From: Halomonas denitrificans
GTDB lineage: Bacteria > Pseudomonadota > Gammaproteobacteria > Xanthomonadales > Wenzhouxiangellaceae
Direction: 5' to 3'
DNA length: 64,000 bases
Assembly (NCBI GenBank): GCA_019800895.1
Contig: JAHVKF010000002.1
Span: forward strand, 868,001 to 932,000
The translations under genes were made by a program, and so were the position numbers. Positions 1-7,972 of the stretch are shown here, piece by piece. Under the pieces are notes generated by a model, which was not told where the DNA came from, ran no database searches, and saw nothing but the letters and a program-made list of their open reading frames with translations. Positions within the stretch are counted from its first letter, which is position 1. The number at the start of each line of letters is the position of its first letter.

Positions 1-269
1 AGGATGTACGGGTCGGCCAGGGGATTGCGCAAGAGCACCTGCATCAGCACGCCGGCCAGGGCCAGCAGGCCGCCGGTGACCAGCGCCGCGACCGCCCGCG
101 GCAGGCGCAGTTCCAGGGCGATCCGCCACCCCATCGGGTCGTCGGGCCAGCCGAAGCCGCTGGAGCCGGTCATGATCGCGGCCAGCAGGGCGAGTGCGGC
201 GACCGCCAGGCCGGTGACGATCAGGCCGACCAGCGCCGGACCGCCGCGGTGCGGCCGCCATCGGGTCAT
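1..269 (-). CDS. FecCD/BtuC-type ABC transporter permease, N-terminal part (cut by window edge)
   Basis: The reading frame opens with ATG at 269 and runs off the left edge, so only about 89 residues are visible. A hydrophobic first helix is followed by the block LRLPRAVAALVTGGLLALAG and then QVLLRNPLADPYIL, which is the hallmark start of FecCD/BtuC permeases. This family forms the membrane channel of importers for iron-siderophores, haem or vitamin B12, working with a periplasmic binding protein and an ATPase, neither of which lies in the window. The substrate cannot be told from this fragment. The family call is firm because of the conserved RNPLADP motif. Confidence 0.85.
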   Translation of the reverse strand, partial: MTRWRPHRGGPALVGLIVTGLAVAALALLAAIMTGSSGFGWPDDPMGWRIALELRLPRAVAALVTGGLLALAGVLMQVLLRNPLADPYI

Positions 270-282
270 CGCGCGATTCCTT

Positions 283-321
283 GGTCAGTCACGGCGGTCA
301 GTCACGGCGGTCAGTCACGGC
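283..321. repeat. Three perfect tandem copies of a 13-bp unit
   Basis: The unit GGTCAGTCACGGC occurs three times head to tail at 283-295, 296-308 and 309-321 with no mismatch. It sits just upstream of the FecCD permease start (269, minus strand), in the 253-bp space between that gene and rppH, where I see no other gene. It could be a slippage-generated repeat or clustered binding sites; nothing in the sequence decides between these. Confidence 0.9.
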
Positions 322-522
322 TCGGTCATCGGCCTTCGGGGCAGGTCGGTCCGCCGGAACCGTGTGCGGATCGGAGGGCGTTCATCGTACGTCGCCGGCG
401 GTTTGCTTTACCATGGAGGGCAGTGAAGATTCGCGGGCCGCGCGGATCGGTGGAGGTCCTCGGCGCAAGGTAGCACAGCGCCGGCCGAGGACGACCCGGT
501 CCCGGTCCGAACGAGAACATCG

Positions 523-1065
523 ATGATCGACGCCGACGGCTTTCGCCCCAACGTGGGCATCGTGCTGGCGCGCCACGACGGCCGGGTCTTCTGGGCCCGC
601 CGGGCGGGCCAGGACGGCTGGCAGTTCCCGCAGGGCGGGATGAATTCCGACGAGACGCCCGAAGAGGCGATGTACCGCGAGCTGGCCGAGGAAACCGGCC
701 TGAAGCCCGAGCATGTCGACGTACTCGGTGCCACGCCGGGCTGGTTGCGCTACAAGCTGCCGCGCAACATGCGGCGGCGCCATCAGAAGCCGGTCTGCAT
801 CGGTCAGAAGCAGGTCTGGTTCCTGCTCGATTTTCGCGCCGACGACAGTGCGCTGGACCTGCAGGCCACCGGGCACCCGGAGTTCGACCATTACCGCTGG
901 GTCGATTTCTGGTTTCCGGTGTTCAACGTCATACCGTTCAAGCGCCGTGTCTACCAGCGGGCGCTGGAGCACCTCGAGCCGCTGGTGCCGGCCTTCCGGC
1001 CCGAGCACCGCGACCCCAGGCTGCCCCTGCCCGCCGCACTGCGCGCCAACCACCGAGGAGGCTGA
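523..1065 (+). CDS. rppH: RNA pyrophosphohydrolase RppH
   Basis: A 180-residue Nudix hydrolase that removes pyrophosphate from 5'-triphosphorylated RNA and so licenses decay by RNase E. The full Nudix box spans residues 38-60: G38, E44, the R52-E53-L54 step, E56-E57 and G59. The start [14 protein letters not shown] and the downstream GWLRYKLP and [10 protein letters not shown] blocks are typical of RppH rather than of nucleotide-sugar Nudix enzymes. Length matches the E. coli protein (176). The marC-family gene starts only 3 bp after the stop, so the two are probably co-transcribed. Confidence 0.95.
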   Translation: MIDADGFRPNVGIVLARHDGRVFWARRAGQDGWQFPQGGMNSDETPEEAMYRELAEETGLKPEHVDVLGATPGWLRYKLPRNMRRRHQKPVCIGQKQVWFLLDFRADDSALDLQATGHPEFDHYRWVDFWFPVFNVIPFKRRVYQRALEHLEPLVPAFRPEHRDPRLPLPAALRANHRGG

Positions 1066-1068
1066 CTC

Positions 1069-1671
1069 ATGGACCTGATCGGAGCCTTCGTCCTGCTGTT
1101 CGTGGTCATGGACCCGCTCGGCAATGTCCCGATCTTCCTGTCGGTGCTCGAGCAGGTCGAGCCCGAGCGACGCTACAGGGTGCTGGCGCGCGAGCTGCTG
1201 CTGGCGCTGGCGATCCTGTTCGGCTTCCTGTTCGGCGGCCAGTACCTGCTCGCCGCGCTGCACCTGAGCCAGTATTCGATCAGCGTCGCCGGCGGCATCA
1301 TCCTGTTCCTGATCGCGCTGAAGATGATCTTCCCGGTCCCCCGTGCGATGCGCGACGACCTCGAGGACGAGGACGACGAGCCGTTCATCGTGCCGCTGGC
1401 CGTGCCGATGGTTGCCGGGCCGAGCGCCATGGCGATCCTGCTGCTGCTGGCCACCCGCCACCCGGACCAGATCGGCATCTGGTCCCTGGCCCTGTTCCTG
1501 GCCTGGCTGGCGACCGCGATCATTCTCGGCGCGGCACCGCTGCTCAAGCACGTGCTCGGCCGTCGCGGCCTGATCGCGATGGAGCGCCTGATGGGCATGC
1601 TGCTGGTCGCCATTGCCGTCCAGATGTTCCTGGAAGGCATCACCGAATTCCTTGGAGAGTACGCACTATGA
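1069..1671 (+). CDS. MarC/YhgN-family integral membrane protein
   Basis: A 200-residue inner-membrane protein with about six hydrophobic segments. The N-terminal stretch FVVMDPLGNVPIFLSVL and the later SVAGGIILFLIALKM and VPLAVPMVAGPSAM blocks are the conserved signature of the MarC family (UPF0056, E. coli YhgN/YchE). The family's transport role is unsettled, and early links to multiple antibiotic resistance were withdrawn. It starts 3 bp after rppH, and its TGA overlaps the ATG of the next gene (ATGA at 1668-1671), which implies translational coupling with the peptidase. Confidence 0.9.
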   Translation: MDLIGAFVLLFVVMDPLGNVPIFLSVLEQVEPERRYRVLARELLLALAILFGFLFGGQYLLAALHLSQYSISVAGGIILFLIALKMIFPVPRAMRDDLEDEDDEPFIVPLAVPMVAGPSAMAILLLLATRHPDQIGIWSLALFLAWLATAIILGAAPLLKHVLGRRGLIAMERLMGMLLVAIAVQMFLEGITEFLGEYAL

Positions 1672-3122
1672 TCCGTTTCTCGCCCCTCGCCCGCAGCGCG
1701 CGGGCCGCGCTTCTGTCGATCCCGGCCGCCCTCGGGCTCGTTTCGTTCGCCCTGGCCCAGCCCTTCGATGCCGCCGACCTCGACGTCGCCCGCGAACTCC
1801 GCGAGCAGGCGCTGGCCAGCGACCTCGCCTACGAGATCACCGCCGACCTGACGACCCGCGTCGGCAATCGACTGGCCGGCAGCGAGAACGACGCCCGGGC
1901 GGTGGAGTGGGCCGTCGAGATGTTCGAGTCGATGGGCTTCGACCGGGTCTGGACCGAGCCGGCCACCTTTCCCTACTGGACCCGCGAGACCGAGCGTGTC
2001 TCGATCGTCGCGCCGACCGAGCAGGAACTGGTCGCCATCGCGCTGGGCTTCTCGCCGGCCACGCCCGACGGCGGTGTCGAAGCCGAAGTCGTGATGTTCG
2101 ACGACCTCGACGACTTCGAGGCCGCGTCGCCCGATTCGGTCGAGGGCCGGATCGTGTTCATCCGCAGCCGCATGGAGCGCGCGCGCGACGGTTCGGGCTA
2201 CGGCCCGGCGGTGCAGAAGCGCGCCCGCGGCTCGGTCGTCGGCGCCGAGAAGGGTGCCGCTGCGGTCGTGATCCGGTCCGTGGGGACGTCCACGGACCGC
2301 TTCGCCCACACGGGCATGATGCGCTTCACGGCCGGCTCCCGGCTGGTGCCCGCCGCGGCCATCTCCAACCCGGACGCCGACCAGCTCGAGCGCCTGATGA
2401 CCGGCGATGCGGCCGTTCGCATGCGGGTCGAGATCGAAGCCTCGGTGAACGAGACCTACACCAGCCGGAACGTGATCGCCCAGATCGACGGCGCGGCGGA
2501 CCCGGAGTCGATCGACGCGCCAATCGTGGCGATCGGCGCCCACCTGGACTCCTGGGACGTGGGCACCGGCGCCCTCGACGACGCGGCCGGAGTGGGCATC
2601 GTGACCGCGGCGGCCAGGCTGATCATGGAGCACGCAGACGAACACGGCGCCCGGCCCGACCGATCGATCCAGGTGATCCTGTTCGCGGCCGAAGAGATCG
2701 GCCTGTGGGGTGGCCGCGCCTGGGCCGACGCGCACGGCGACGAGGTCGAGCGTTACCTTGTGGCGTCGGAATCGGATTTCGGTGCCGGCCGGATCTACGC
2801 GATGACCGCCCGCGTGGCCGACGAGGCCATGCCGGTGATCGAGGCGATCCAGGCCGAACTGGCGCCCCTGGGCGTCGAATCGGTCGAGCGCGGCGGCGGG
2901 GCCGGCCCGGACTTCACCCCGATGCTGGCGCGCGGCCTGGCCGCGGTCCGCCTGCGCCAGGACGGCTCGAAGTACTTCGACTACCACCACACCGAGAACG
3001 ACACGCTGGACAAGGTCGATCCCGAGGCGATGAAGCAGAACGTCGCGGCCTTTGCCGTGTTCACGTGGCTGGCGGCGCAGTCGCCGGTCGGCTTCGGCTC
3101 CGGGCCCGAACTGTTGGATTGA
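1668..3122 (+). CDS. Exported M28-family metallopeptidase with PA domain
   Basis: A 484-residue zinc aminopeptidase or carboxypeptidase-like enzyme. Residues 1-30 form a signal peptide ending SFALAQ, so it acts in the periplasm or outside. Residues about 110-260 fit a protease-associated insert, and the catalytic M28 core follows. The expected ligands and base are visible: H292 in AHLDSWD, D304 in GALDDAAG, E342/E343 in AAEEIG, D370 in SESD, and the YHHTEND histidines at 440-441. The ATG overlaps the marC stop. Family identity is secure; the exact substrate is not inferable. Confidence 0.92.
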   Translation: MIRFSPLARSARAALLSIPAALGLVSFALAQPFDAADLDVARELREQALASDLAYEITADLTTRVGNRLAGSENDARAVEWAVEMFESMGFDRVWTEPATFPYWTRETERVSIVAPTEQELVAIALGFSPATPDGGVEAEVVMFDDLDDFEAASPDSVEGRIVFIRSRMERARDGSGYGPAVQKRARGSVVGAEKGAAAVVIRSVGTSTDRFAHTGMMRFTAGSRLVPAAAISNPDADQLERLMTGDAAVRMRVEIEASVNETYTSRNVIAQIDGAADPESIDAPIVAIGAHLDSWDVGTGALDDAAGVGIVTAAARLIMEHADEHGARPDRSIQVILFAAEEIGLWGGRAWADAHGDEVERYLVASESDFGAGRIYAMTARVADEAMPVIEAIQAELAPLGVESVERGGGAGPDFTPMLARGLAAVRLRQDGSKYFDYHHTENDTLDKVDPEAMKQNVAAFAVFTWLAAQSPVGFGSGPELLD

Positions 3123-3275
3123 GCGGGTCTTCGGTCGCGGTCGCTCTTCCTGAATCGACGTCAGGTCAGGCGGCAGGGGATCGTCCACCGTCGCGGGCGT
3201 GAGAACGAGGCTGGCTGCAGCCGGGGTTCGAGCCCGGCGGCAAGTGAGGGCGCCGAGTCGGCCCCCGGTCGGTCC

Positions 3276-3845
3276 TCAGTCGGTTCCGGTTACTGCCTCG
3301 TCGGACACGAGCCGCTGGACCTGCTGCCCCAGCACGCCATCGACCGCTGCAGCCCAGTCCTCGAGTTCGCTGCCGGCAACGGCGTAGTTCAGGGTCAGGT
3401 CGGTGCCGCCGTCCTCGGCGTCCGCCAGCGAGACGGTCAGCACGCCGTCGACCGGCAGGGCCTGCAGCGGTCCCAGCCCACCGCTCATCCGCAGCATCCG
3501 GCCCGGCGCGGCGAGGGCCACCCGCAGGTGCTCGACCGATCCGCCGCCGTCCAGCGTCTCGCAGAAACAACCCCCGGCGCGCGCCTCGAGGCGGAGGTTG
3601 GCCGCATCGCCCGACCAGGTGTGGTCCGGATGCCACCAGGCGGCCGGCTCGATCAGGCGCGTCCAGGTCTCGGCCGGGGATCCGGGCGCGGTCGCGGTGT
3701 GTTCGACCACGAAGCCCGACGCGTCGACCTCGACGACCTCCGCGTGAAGCGCGGCCGACGCGGCGAGGGCGGCGACGGCTGCAGCCTGCAGCGAAATTCG
3801 CGCCGAAACCCGCGCGAAACGGTTGACAATCATTCGCATTCGCAT
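3276..3845 (-). CDS. Secreted SRPBCC-fold (START/AHSA1-like) protein
   Basis: A 189-residue protein with a signal peptide (basic start, hydrophobic AAAVAALAASAALHA, cleavage after AxA). The mature part has the pattern of the SRPBCC superfamily: VEHTATAPGSPAETWTRLIE, then WWHPDHTWSGDAANLRLEA and GGTDLTLNYAV. These proteins bind hydrophobic ligands, but no ligand can be named. Three in-frame ATGs lie at 3845, 3839 and 3833; I chose 3845 because GGGAGA sits 6 bases before it. The start lies inside the bfd promoter, so the two divergent genes cannot be freely transcribed together. Confidence 0.75.
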   Translation of the reverse strand: MRMRMIVNRFARVSARISLQAAAVAALAASAALHAEVVEVDASGFVVEHTATAPGSPAETWTRLIEPAAWWHPDHTWSGDAANLRLEARAGGCFCETLDGGGSVEHLRVALAAPGRMLRMSGGLGPLQALPVDGVLTVSLADAEDGGTDLTLNYAVAGSELEDWAAAVDGVLGQQVQRLVSDEAVTGTD

Positions 3846-3851
3846 TATTCT
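3823..3851 (+). promoter_or_regulatory. bfd promoter with overlapping Fur box
   Basis: TTGACA (3823-3828), a 17-bp spacer and TATTCT (3846-3851) form a near-consensus sigma-70 promoter. The spacer and -35 region contain ACAATCATTCGCATT followed by a second CGCATT, matching the Fur box style ATAATCATTCTCATT known from pseudomonads and xanthomonads. The predicted start of transcription is at 3857-3858, which is the ATG of bfd itself. Fur control fits the known induction of bfd in iron starvation. The promoter fit is seen directly; Fur binding is inferred. Confidence 0.75.
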
Positions 3852-3857
3852 TCTCCC

Positions 3858-4133
3858 ATGTTCGTATGCATCTGCAACGCCGTCAGCGACCGGGACATCC
3901 GTGCCCACGCCGAGTCGGGCGTGTCCACCCTGGATGAACTGCGCCTGCGCACCGGCTGCAGCGACTGCTGCGGCCAATGCGCCGACGAGGCCGAGGAAAT
4001 CCTCCAGGCCACGCTCGCCGCGCGGCTGACGGGCGGTTCGACCGGTCACCCGACCCAGGACCTGCCGTCCGCGCCGCGGGAATCCGAGCCCAAGCGGCCG
4101 GTGCTGCCCGTCATGAGCCCCCAGCCGGCCTGA
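3858..4133 (+). CDS. bfd: Bacterioferritin-associated ferredoxin Bfd, long C-terminus
   Basis: A [2Fe-2S] protein of the BFD fold that delivers electrons to bacterioferritin to release stored iron. The start MFVCICNAVSDRDIR and the four ligands C4, C6, C38 and C41 match E. coli Bfd; two further cysteines, C34 and C37, are extra. At 91 residues it is longer than the usual 64, with a Pro/Arg-rich tail after residue 65 whose role is unknown. No purine-rich Shine-Dalgarno sequence precedes the ATG, which instead sits at the predicted transcription start, so the message looks leaderless. Regulation is probably by Fur. Confidence 0.92.
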   Translation: MFVCICNAVSDRDIRAHAESGVSTLDELRLRTGCSDCCGQCADEAEEILQATLAARLTGGSTGHPTQDLPSAPRESEPKRPVLPVMSPQPA

Positions 4134-4260
4134 TCGACCTGGCCGCGGCCTCCTCGGGCGTTCGCCCGTTCGCTCGCGACCTTTCTTCAACTGGATTCTT
4201 CGTTCGCCGACTCTCCGGCAATCGGTTCGCTGTTCGTACCGAAGCGTCACTCCGTGCCGG

Positions 4261-5097
4261 TCACGGCATCTGCGTGGCCAACGCGCCGCGGTGCACCTCC
4301 GGGTTGTAGTAGCGCGTACGGATACCGCTACCCTCGAACCGGTCCGCGCTCGGCGGCGCCAGGATGCCGCCCTTGCGGGCCTGGGTCGCCGACCACCAGC
4401 CCGACGGGTAGCAGGGCTGCGGAAAGCCCAGGGTCCGGATCGTGTCGAAGCCGGCCTTCTCCATGTTGCCGCGAATTCCTTCGATCAGGTTCTGGTGGAT
4501 CAGCGGCGATTCGCTCTGCTGGACCAGGATGCCGCCGTCGGCCAGGGCGCGGTGGCAGTCGGCCACGAACTCGGGCCCGAACAGGCCCTCGGCCGGACCG
4601 ATGGGGTCGGTGGAATCGACCAGGATCACGTCCAGCGATCCAGCGACCGTGTTCTTGATGAACGCCAGGCCGTCGTCGAAGACCAGTTCGGCGCGCGGGT
4701 CGTCGTTGCGCTCGCACAGTTCCGAAAAGTGCTTCTCGCTCAGCCGGGTGACCTGCTCGTCGATCTCGCACTGCACCGCCGACTCGACCTCGCGGTGGGC
4801 CAGCACCTCGCGCAGCGTGCCGCAGTCGCCGCCGCCGATGATCACGACCCGCTTCGGCGCCGGGTGCGCGAACAGCGCCGGGTGGGTCATCATCTCGTGG
4901 TACAGGAAATTGTCCCGCGTGGTCAGCATGACGAAGCCGTCGATGACCATCAGGTTGCCCCAGTGACGGGTCCGGTAGACGTCGATGGTCTGGAACTCGG
5001 TCTCGACGTGATCGAGATGCTCGTCGACCTGCCAGCCGACCACGCTGCCGGCCTCCTTGCAGACCTCGGTGAACCAGTTCTCGGAGTCGGGCAGCAT
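4261..5097 (-). CDS. speE: Spermidine synthase SpeE
   Basis: A 278-residue aminopropyltransferase that makes spermidine from putrescine and decarboxylated S-adenosylmethionine. Family landmarks are visible: the N-terminal LMVIDGFVMLTTRDNFLYHEM, the nucleotide-binding IIGGGDCGTLREVL, the catalytic VDSTDPIGPAEGLF and the substrate-site block QQSESP. I start at ATG 5097 (MLPDSENWF) because AGAGG lies 7 bases upstream; an upstream TTG at 5118 is not needed. It diverges from speA through a shared promoter region, so two steps of the arginine-derived polyamine route are controlled together. Confidence 0.95.
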   Translation of the reverse strand: MLPDSENWFTEVCKEAGSVVGWQVDEHLDHVETEFQTIDVYRTRHWGNLMVIDGFVMLTTRDNFLYHEMMTHPALFAHPAPKRVVIIGGGDCGTLREVLAHREVESAVQCEIDEQVTRLSEKHFSELCERNDDPRAELVFDDGLAFIKNTVAGSLDVILVDSTDPIGPAEGLFGPEFVADCHRALADGGILVQQSESPLIHQNLIEGIRGNMEKAGFDTIRTLGFPQPCYPSGWWSATQARKGGILAPPSADRFEGSGIRTRYYNPEVHRGALATQMP

Positions 5098-5128
5098 CTT
5101 CGAACCTCTCGGTGGCAATGAGCCCCGT

Positions 5129-5170
5129 ATTGTAGCCAGCCGCCGTCTTCCTGCCGGCGGCCCTTACAAT
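5129..5170. promoter_or_regulatory. Symmetrical divergent speE/speA promoter
   Basis: Two identical -10 boxes face outward: TACAAT on plus at 5165-5170 for speA and TACAAT on minus (ATTGTA at 5129-5134) for speE. Between them lies an inverted repeat, GCCGCCG (5139-5145) and CGGCGGC (5155-5161), separated by 9 bases, so any -35 contacts of the two promoters overlap there. Predicted leaders are about 20-25 nt with Shine-Dalgarno sequences in both. The arrangement suggests one regulator or one competition event controls both genes. Confidence 0.65.
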
Positions 5171-5198
5171 GCTCGTCTCTTCGCACGCAAGGTCTGCC

Positions 5199-7088
5199 AT
5201 GGGCACCGAAACGACCGTCGAATCGATCGACGCCGCTCGCCGACGCTACGCCATTCCGAACTGGTCGGAAGGCTTCTTCGATGTCGACGGCGAGGGCCGG
5301 CTGGTCGCCAGCCCGTCGGGGCCCGGCGGCGAGTCCATCGCCCTGACCGACGTGGTCGACAAGGCGCGCCGCCAGGGCCTTCGCCTGCCGCTGCTCGTGC
5401 GTTTCCCGGACATCCTCCGCCAGCGCGCGGCCGACCTGCGCACCGCCTTCGAGACCGCGATCCAGGCCAGCGACTACGCCGCTGCCTACACGCCGGTCTA
5501 CCCGGTCAAGGTCAACCAGCAGTCCTCGGTGGTCGGAACCCTGGCCTCGGTCGACGGCCTCGGGCTGGAAGCCGGCAGCAAGCCCGAGTTGATCACCGCG
5601 CTGGCGGTGGCACCGGCCGGCCGCACGATCATCTGCAACGGCTACAAGGACGCCCAGTACATTCGCCTGGCGCTCAGCGGCCTGAAGCTCGGCCTCAAGG
5701 TGATCATCGTCATCGAGAAGCCGGGCGAGTGGGCGCTGATCGAGCGCGAGGCGCGGGCGATGAAGATCGACCCGGTGCTCGGCGTTCGCCTGCGCCTTTC
5801 GGCCCTGGGCAAGGGCAACTGGCAGAACACCGGCGGCGAGCGGGCCAAGTTCGGCCTGGCCGCCGGGCAGCTGGTCGAGCTGGTCGAGACCCTGCGCGAG
5901 GCCGGCTGCCTGGACTGGCTGAAGCTGCTGCACTTCCACATGGGGTCGCAGATCTCGAACCTGCGCGACATCCAGCACGGCGTCCGCGAGGCGGCCCGCT
6001 ACTACGCCGAGCTGCGCGCCGACGGCGTGCCGATCGACACGCTCGACATCGGCGGCGGCCTGGGCGTGGACTACGAGGGCGGCCGGGCGCGCACCTACTG
6101 CTCCATGAACTACTCGATGGGCCAGTACGCGCAGGCGATCGTCGGCGGCATCGCCGACCTGTGCCGCGAGCGCGAACTGCCGATGCCGGCGCTGGTCTCC
6201 GAGTCGGGGCGTGCGCTGACCGCGCACCATGCGGTGCTGGTCACCCACGTGACCGAAACCGAGCGCTTTCCGCGCGGCCTGGAGTTCGCGCTGGGCGAGG
6301 GCACGCACCCGGTGGTGGTCCACCTGAGCGAGCTGCTGGGCTCGGTCGACGACCGCGAGCCGGAGGAATGCTTCCTCGAAGCCGAGCACTGGCTCGACGA
6401 GGGCCGCAACCTGTTCATGTACGGCGACCTGCCGCTGGACGACCGCGCCCGCCTCGAGCCGCTGTACTTCGCGATCCTGGAAAAGGTGGCCGACAAGCTC
6501 GACCCCGACCACCGGCGCCACCGCGAGCTGCGCGAGCGCATCCGCTTCCACCTGTCGGACAAGTACTTCATCAACCTGTCGATCTTCCAGTCGCTGCCGG
6601 ATATCTGGGCGATCGACCAGGTGTTTCCGATCGTGCCGCTGCACCGGCTCGACGAGAAGCCGACCCGCCGGGCGGTGCTCGAGGACCTGACCTGCGACTC
6701 CGACGGCCGCATCGACCACTACGTCGAGCGAGGGTTGCTCGAGCCGACGCTGCCGGTCCACGAGCTGCGCCCGGGCGAGCCCTACCTGCTCGGCATCTTC
6801 ATGGCCGGGGCCTACCAGGAGACGCTCGGCGACATCCACAACCTGTTCGGCGATACGGACAGCGTCGACGTCGCTGCCGGCGCCGACGGCTTCACGCTGC
6901 GCAACGAGCGCCCGGGCGACACGGCCGACAGCCTGCTCGAACTGGTCGGCTTCCAGCCGCGCCAGCTGCTCGCCGCGTGCCGGGCCAAGGTGGCGGCGGC
7001 CGGCCTGCCCCGGGAGCAGGCCGACTCCATCGAGCGCCTGCTGACCGAGGGTCTCTCGGCCTATACCTACCTGGAGACCGGCGCATGA
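5199..7088 (+). CDS. speA: Biosynthetic arginine decarboxylase SpeA
   Basis: A 629-residue PLP enzyme (fold III) that converts arginine to agmatine, the first step of putrescine synthesis through the agmatine route. The PLP lysine is K104 in YPVKVNQ; other family blocks are GLGLEAGSKPEL, the glycine-rich HFHMGSQISN and DIGGGLGVDYEG, and the C-terminal PYLLGIFMAGAYQETLGDIHNLFGD. Length is close to E. coli SpeA (658). ATG 5199 is chosen over 5169 because AAGG precedes it by 7 bases and because it follows the predicted promoter. Its TGA overlaps the next gene's ATG. Confidence 0.96.
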   Translation: MGTETTVESIDAARRRYAIPNWSEGFFDVDGEGRLVASPSGPGGESIALTDVVDKARRQGLRLPLLVRFPDILRQRAADLRTAFETAIQASDYAAAYTPVYPVKVNQQSSVVGTLASVDGLGLEAGSKPELITALAVAPAGRTIICNGYKDAQYIRLALSGLKLGLKVIIVIEKPGEWALIEREARAMKIDPVLGVRLRLSALGKGNWQNTGGERAKFGLAAGQLVELVETLREAGCLDWLKLLHFHMGSQISNLRDIQHGVREAARYYAELRADGVPIDTLDIGGGLGVDYEGGRARTYCSMNYSMGQYAQAIVGGIADLCRERELPMPALVSESGRALTAHHAVLVTHVTETERFPRGLEFALGEGTHPVVVHLSELLGSVDDREPEECFLEAEHWLDEGRNLFMYGDLPLDDRARLEPLYFAILEKVADKLDPDHRRHRELRERIRFHLSDKYFINLSIFQSLPDIWAIDQVFPIVPLHRLDEKPTRRAVLEDLTCDSDGRIDHYVERGLLEPTLPVHELRPGEPYLLGIFMAGAYQETLGDIHNLFGDTDSVDVAAGADGFTLRNERPGDTADSLLELVGFQPRQLLAACRAKVAAAGLPREQADSIERLLTEGLSAYTYLETGA

Positions 7089-7939
7089 AGACCGGCTGGA
7101 TCGGGCTCGGCGCGATGGGCGCACCGATGGCCGGCCACCTGCACGCCGCCGGCCTGCTGCACGGAGCCTGGAACCGCGGCGCGGCTCGTCGTGACGCCTT
7201 TGCCGACGCGTATCCCGACGCCGCCGTGGCCGAGTCGCCGGAGGCGCTGGCCGAAGCCGTCGACGTGCTCGCCCTGTGCGTTTCCGCCGACGCCGACCTC
7301 GCCGCGGTCCTCGACCGGGTCGCGGACCGCCTGGCGCCCGGCACGGTCGTGGTCGACCACTCCACCGTCTCGCCCGCGGCCGCGCGCAGCGCGCACGCGC
7401 GCCTGACCCAGCGCGAGGTCGCCTTCGTCGACGCGCCGGTCACCGGCGGCGTCGAGGGCGCGAAGAACGGCCAGCTGGCGATACTGGTCGGCGGCGATGC
7501 CGAGGCCGTCCAAACGCTGCACCCGCTGTTCGACGCCTACGGCAAGGTCTGGAAGCACCTCGGCCCGCCCGGGTCCGGCCAGGCGGCCAAGGCGGTCAAC
7601 CAGCTGATCGTCGCCGGCATCGCCGAGGCGGTCTGCGAAGCGCTGGCGCTGGTCGAGAAGCTGGACCTGCCCGCCGACGACATGCTCGAACTGCTCGGCG
7701 GCGGCGCGGCCGGCAACTGGTTTCTCGACAAGCGCGGGCGGACCATGCTGGCCGATTCCTTCGAAACCGGCTTCGAGCCGGCCCTGCTGCTGAAGGACCT
7801 GAAGATCTGCCGCGCGCTGGCCGACGAGGCCGGCCTGGAATCCACCGTGCTGCCGGGCGCGATCGCCGACTACCAGCGGCTGGTCGACGGCGGCGAAACG
7901 GGCCGCGATATCTCGGCGCTGATCCGGCTGAAGCGCTAG
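7085..7939 (+). CDS. NAD(P)-dependent beta-hydroxyacid dehydrogenase (3-hydroxyisobutyrate dehydrogenase family)
   Basis: A 284-residue oxidoreductase. The Rossmann motif GLGAMG (7-12) opens the protein, VDAPVTGGVEGAKNG (about 115-129) is the substrate-binding loop, and K169 with N172 in AKAVNQ are the catalytic residues of this family. The C-terminal LLLKDLKICRALADE is also characteristic. Members include 3-hydroxyisobutyrate dehydrogenase, tartronate semialdehyde reductase and GLYR1-like enzymes; the substrate cannot be chosen from sequence alone. It overlaps the speA stop by the ATGA junction, so it is translated with speA although no shared pathway is evident. Confidence 0.88.
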   Translation: MKTGWIGLGAMGAPMAGHLHAAGLLHGAWNRGAARRDAFADAYPDAAVAESPEALAEAVDVLALCVSADADLAAVLDRVADRLAPGTVVVDHSTVSPAAARSAHARLTQREVAFVDAPVTGGVEGAKNGQLAILVGGDAEAVQTLHPLFDAYGKVWKHLGPPGSGQAAKAVNQLIVAGIAEAVCEALALVEKLDLPADDMLELLGGGAAGNWFLDKRGRTMLADSFETGFEPALLLKDLKICRALADEAGLESTVLPGAIADYQRLVDGGETGRDISALIRLKR

Positions 7940-7972
7940 CGAATCGATCGACACTCATCTTCGGAGACGTTC

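Noticed and set aside
5098-5118. An upstream TTG start extending SpeE by seven residues
   Set aside because: The ATG at 5097 has a well-placed AGAGG and the family start, whereas the TTG has no ribosome site.
4950-7124. A 724-codon minus-strand frame opposite speA
   Set aside because: The Arg/Val/Gln-rich antisense peptide lacks any domain, while SpeA motifs are complete on the plus strand.
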